8,773 nt of DNA from an uncultured Elusimicrobia bacterium. GTDB taxonomy: Bacteria > Elusimicrobiota > Elusimicrobia > Elusimicrobiales > Elusimicrobiaceae. Under the pieces are notes generated by a model, which made no database searches, was not told the origin of the DNA, and saw nothing but the letters and a program-made list of their open reading frames with translations. The number at the start of each line of letters is the position of its first letter. The stretch's first letter is position 1. This document shows positions 6,748-8,773 of this stretch, piece after piece. The stretch is from NCBI GenBank assembly GCA_947164805.1, contig CAMUXX010000027.1, positions 1 to 8,773 on the forward strand. The letters run 5' to 3'. Both the position numbers and the translations under genes were made by a program.

Positions 6748-7325
6748 AAAATGTTTTAGATTTCCGCCAAGACGGTAAAATCGTGATTGCTTTAAGCGGC
6801 AGCATTGCTAGCGGAAAAACTGCCGTTTTGGAAGAATTTGCCGCACTCGGTGCGGAAACAATTTGCGCAGATACTTTGGCCGCAAAATACCGCAAAACTT
6901 TGAAAGAAAAACTAAAAGCGGCCTTTGGTACCGACGATAAAGAAAAATTAACACAACTTGTTTTCAAGGACCCGCAAAAACTAAAAGAACTTGAAAATAT
7001 GCTACACCCTTTAGTTTTAAAAGAGGGGATGGAAATAATAAAAAACAGTTCCAAAAAAATTGTAGTTTTTGCAATCCCTTTGCTTTTTGAAAGAGGTTTA
7101 GAAGGCGGTTTTGATTTAACAATTTGTGTTTATGCATCCCGTCAAAAACGTCTAAAAAGGGCGCTACTCCGCGGAACAAGTGAGTTTTATTTTGAAAGGT
7201 GCGAGGAAGCCCAATTGCCTATGGCAACCAAAGCGGAACGCGCCGATATAATAATTTTTAATGAAGGAACACGCAGTGATTTAAGAACAAAAATCACGCG
7301 CTTATATGAAACTTTAAAAAAATAA
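6744..7325 (+). CDS. coaE: Dephospho-CoA kinase
   Basis: CoaE phosphorylates the ribose 3'-hydroxyl of dephospho-CoA with ATP, the last step of coenzyme A synthesis. The 193-residue product carries a P-loop GSIASGKT at 19-26 (Lys25, Thr26), the CADTLA segment with Asp43 that follows it in the family, LHPLV at 88-92, the IPLLFERGL lid-side motif at 111-119, a basic RQKRLKRALLR helix at 133-143, and the closing AD-x-I-I-x-N-E-G signature at 167-175. The P-loop has Ala22 where most members have Gly. About ten residues (MKNVLDFRQD) precede the usual start; no better internal start was seen. The region between Asp43 and the HP motif is rather compact. The ATG overlaps the polA stop in an ATGA, with GGGG at 6732-6735 as the only nearby ribosome site, so translation is probably coupled to polA. 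Confidence 0.93.
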   Translation: MKNVLDFRQDGKIVIALSGSIASGKTAVLEEFAALGAETICADTLAAKYRKTLKEKLKAAFGTDDKEKLTQLVFKDPQKLKELENMLHPLVLKEGMEIIKNSSKKIVVFAIPLLFERGLEGGFDLTICVYASRQKRLKRALLRGTSEFYFERCEEAQLPMATKAERADIIIFNEGTRSDLRTKITRLYETLKK

Positions 7326-7340
7326 TAATGAGGATAACTT

Positions 7341-8773
7341 ATGGAAAACAAAGAAGTAAAACCTACCGAAACAAAACCTACCGACGCTAAAGAAGCCAAG
7401 GAAGCAAAAGAAACCAAAACTTCCAAAACCTCTAAAGCAAAAGAAACTAAAGAAGTAAAGGAAGTTAAAGAGGCCGCACAAACACCGGCACCGGAAGTTA
7501 AAGAAACACAAAATAATACCGACGTTGCCGACTCAAAAAAAGTGCAAGCACCTGTACAGACAATGCAAGATAGGAATCAAAATAACCGCTACCAAGGGCA
7601 AAGGCAGTTTAATAATAACCGCCGTTATCAGCAACCCTTACCGCAACGCCCGAACGGCGCAAAACCTATGGACGCAAGGCAACTTTCCGCCTTAAGTGTT
7701 GCAGATCTTACAAAACTTGCAATTAATTATAATATTGAAGATATTTCCGGCCTTCGCAAACAGCAATTAATCGGCAAAATTATTGCTGTACAGGCAAAGC
7801 AAAACGGCTCCGTTTACGGCGGCGGTGTTTTGGAAATTTTACCGGACGGTTTTGGCTTTTTGCGTTCCGAAGAAAATAATTATTTGGCAGGCGCGGAAGA
7901 TATATATGTTTCCCCCTCTCAAATAAAACGTTTTGGCTTAAGGAAAGGCGATAAAATTGAAGGTCTGATCCGCCCACCAAAAGATAATGAAAGATTTTTT
8001 GCTATGCTTCAAGTTCAAAAAGTTAATGATATTGATGCTGATAAAATTTTCCGTCGCCCACTTTTTGAAAATTTAACGCCATTATATCCAAACGAAAGAT
8101 TTGTGCTTGAACTTGATAAAAATTCAAACACGCAACGTGTAATTGATTTAATGGCACCTATCGGTAAAGGCCAGCGCGCCATGATCGTTGCAGCACCAAA
8201 AACCGGTAAAACAATTATGCTGCAAAATTTGGCAAATTCTTTGACGACAAACCACAAGGAAGTTGAACTTTTGGTACTCTTAATTGATGAGCGCCCGGAA
8301 GAAGTTACAGATATGAGCCGTAATGTTAAAGGCGAGGTTTTAGCATCAACCTTTGACGAACCTGCAGAGCGCCATGTACAAGTTGCTGAAATGGTGCTTG
8401 AAAAAGCAAAACGCAGTGTGGAAAACGGTAAAGATGTCGTCATTTTGCTTGACTCTATTACCCGTCTTGCCAGTGCATATAACACAGTTACCCCGGCAAG
8501 CGGCCGCGTTTTAACAGGCGGTCTTGAGGCCACTTCTTTACAGCGCCCAAAACGATTTTTTGGTGCAGCAAGGAATATTGAAGAAGGCGGCTCTCTTACC
8601 ATTATTGCAACTGCATTAGTTGAAACCGGAAGCCGCATGGATGAAATCATCTTTGAAGAATTTAAAGGCACCGGTAACAGCGAAATTTACCTTGACAGAA
8701 AACTTGCCGACAGGCGCATCTTCCCGGCTATTGACATAAACCGCACTTCAACGAGAAAGGAAGATTTACTTCT
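7341..8773 (+). CDS. rho: Transcription termination factor Rho with long disordered N-terminus, 3' end missing
   Basis: Rho is a ring-shaped hexameric RNA helicase that ends transcription at C-rich unstructured RNA. The window shows 477 residues and stops just after the TRKEDLL segment; by comparison with E. coli Rho, roughly 45-50 C-terminal residues lie beyond the edge. Residues 1-108 are an added low-complexity region. Then come the Rho N-terminal helical domain (about 110-152), the cold-shock-like RNA-binding domain (about 157-228, with DGFGFLRS at 169-176 and [15 protein letters not shown] at 186-200), and the RecA-like ATPase: P-loop APKTGKT (285-291), [11 protein letters not shown] (315-325), Walker B VVILLD (366-371), Q-loop [14 protein letters not shown] (391-404), R-loop KGTGNSE (442-448) and the likely arginine finger Arg468. 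GAGGAT at 7330-7335 lies 5 nt from the ATG. The gene follows coaE by 15 nt, leaving no room for its own leader. Confidence 0.96.
   Translation, partial: MENKEVKPTETKPTDAKEAKEAKETKTSKTSKAKETKEVKEVKEAAQTPAPEVKETQNNTDVADSKKVQAPVQTMQDRNQNNRYQGQRQFNNNRRYQQPLPQRPNGAKPMDARQLSALSVADLTKLAINYNIEDISGLRKQQLIGKIIAVQAKQNGSVYGGGVLEILPDGFGFLRSEENNYLAGAEDIYVSPSQIKRFGLRKGDKIEGLIRPPKDNERFFAMLQVQKVNDIDADKIFRRPLFENLTPLYPNERFVLELDKNSNTQRVIDLMAPIGKGQRAMIVAAPKTGKTIMLQNLANSLTTNHKEVELLVLLIDERPEEVTDMSRNVKGEVLASTFDEPAERHVQVAEMVLEKAKRSVENGKDVVILLDSITRLASAYNTVTPASGRVLTGGLEATSLQRPKRFFGAARNIEEGGSLTIIATALVETGSRMDEIIFEEFKGTGNSEIYLDRKLADRRIFPAIDINRTSTRKEDLL
7359..7385 (+). repeat. 15-bp tandem repeat at the 5' end of rho
   Basis: The 11-base unit AAACCTACCGA recurs at a 15-bp period (7359 and 7374), encoding two copies of Lys-Pro-Thr-Glu/Asp. 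It is in frame, so copy change would only alter the length of the disordered tail. Confidence 0.6.
7389..7475 (+). repeat. Imperfect 9-bp repeats coding a Lys-Glu-X tripeptide array in Rho
   Basis: Rho residues 17-45 read as ten consecutive units starting with Lys: [29 protein letters not shown]. At the DNA level these are degenerate 9-bp units of the form AA(A/G)-GAA-GNN, with one unit shortened to 6 bp. Third-base differences between units suggest an old array and not a fresh slippage product. Confidence 0.75.
7566..7658 (+). other. Segment coding the Asn/Gln/Arg-rich prion-like stretch of Rho
   Basis: Rho residues 76-106 contain 8 Gln, 7 Asn and 6 Arg out of 31, plus three aromatics at an exact spacing of six (Tyr84, Phe90, Tyr96). 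No acidic residue follows Asp77 in the stretch. This composition is typical of disordered, self-associating or RNA-binding segments and contrasts with the Lys/Glu array before it. The folded Rho domains begin right after. Confidence 0.75.

Noticed and set aside
7328..7390. Short 20-codon upstream ORF (ATG at 7328) overlapping the rho start
   Set aside because: It has no ribosome site of its own (upstream is A/T only), and its ATG overlaps the rho Shine-Dalgarno region. Most likely chance, though it could be tested as a translation decoy.
8015..8671. 218-codon open frame on the minus strand opposite rho
   Set aside because: It is antisense to the most conserved part of rho, is Ser/Arg-rich without domains, and the rho frame explains the sequence. 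The same holds for the minus-strand frames at 1805-2245 (opposite nadB), 4644-5084 and 5364-5768 (opposite polA).
1..8773. CRISPR array, insertion sequence, defence or toxin-antitoxin system, tRNA or rRNA
   Set aside because: No spaced repeats, no transposase or nuclease genes, no terminal inverted repeats, and no tRNA-like cloverleaf were seen. Every stretch over 100 nt is covered by a housekeeping gene or the partial TPR gene.

Overview
The window is an AT-rich bacterial chromosomal segment with seven protein genes, all on the + strand and tightly packed. I see no mobile element, CRISPR array, rRNA or tRNA. Codon use looks even across the window (TTA, AAA, GAA and AAT/ATT-rich), so nothing looks recently acquired. 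The gene set is core housekeeping. I cannot identify the species from sequence alone. A low-GC, possibly gut-associated or anaerobic Gram-negative such as an Elusimicrobiota member would fit the style and gene mix, but that is a low-confidence guess.

Layout: (1) The 3' part of a TPR-repeat protein gene of unknown function (1-806) is followed after 2 nt by rsmA/ksgA (16S rRNA dimethyltransferase, 809-1600). Then come nadB (L-aspartate oxidase, 1608-3155, 7 nt gap) and a guanine deaminase of the Bacillus GuaD type (3157-3639, 1 nt gap). These four look like one transcription unit. (2) A 62-nt gap carries a near-consensus sigma70-type promoter (TTGACA-17-TATTCT) for a thioredoxin gene (3702-4019). 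(3) A 97-nt gap contains alternating CCCG/CGGG blocks that can form mutually exclusive hairpins, with a possible promoter just upstream. It is followed by polA (4117-6747), coaE (6744-7325, ATGA overlap) and rho (7341 to beyond the window end), which look co-transcribed.

Functions: rsmA matures the small ribosomal subunit. NadB makes iminoaspartate for NAD synthesis. GuaD feeds guanine into xanthine and ammonia. Thioredoxin supplies dithiol reductant. PolA does gap filling and primer removal. CoaE makes the last step of CoA. Rho terminates transcription.

I found no clearly new multi-gene system. The points most worth a second look lie inside ordinary genes. Rho carries a roughly 108-residue disordered N-terminal extension, with a Lys/Glu tripeptide repeat followed by an Asn/Gln/Arg-rich segment with regularly spaced aromatics. 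PolA has lost its proofreading catalytic residues and has two tandem clamp-binding-like motifs in its linker. The trxA-polA gap may be a switchable leader. RsmA has an eroded motif after NLPY. The small deaminase is probably guanine deaminase, not TadA.
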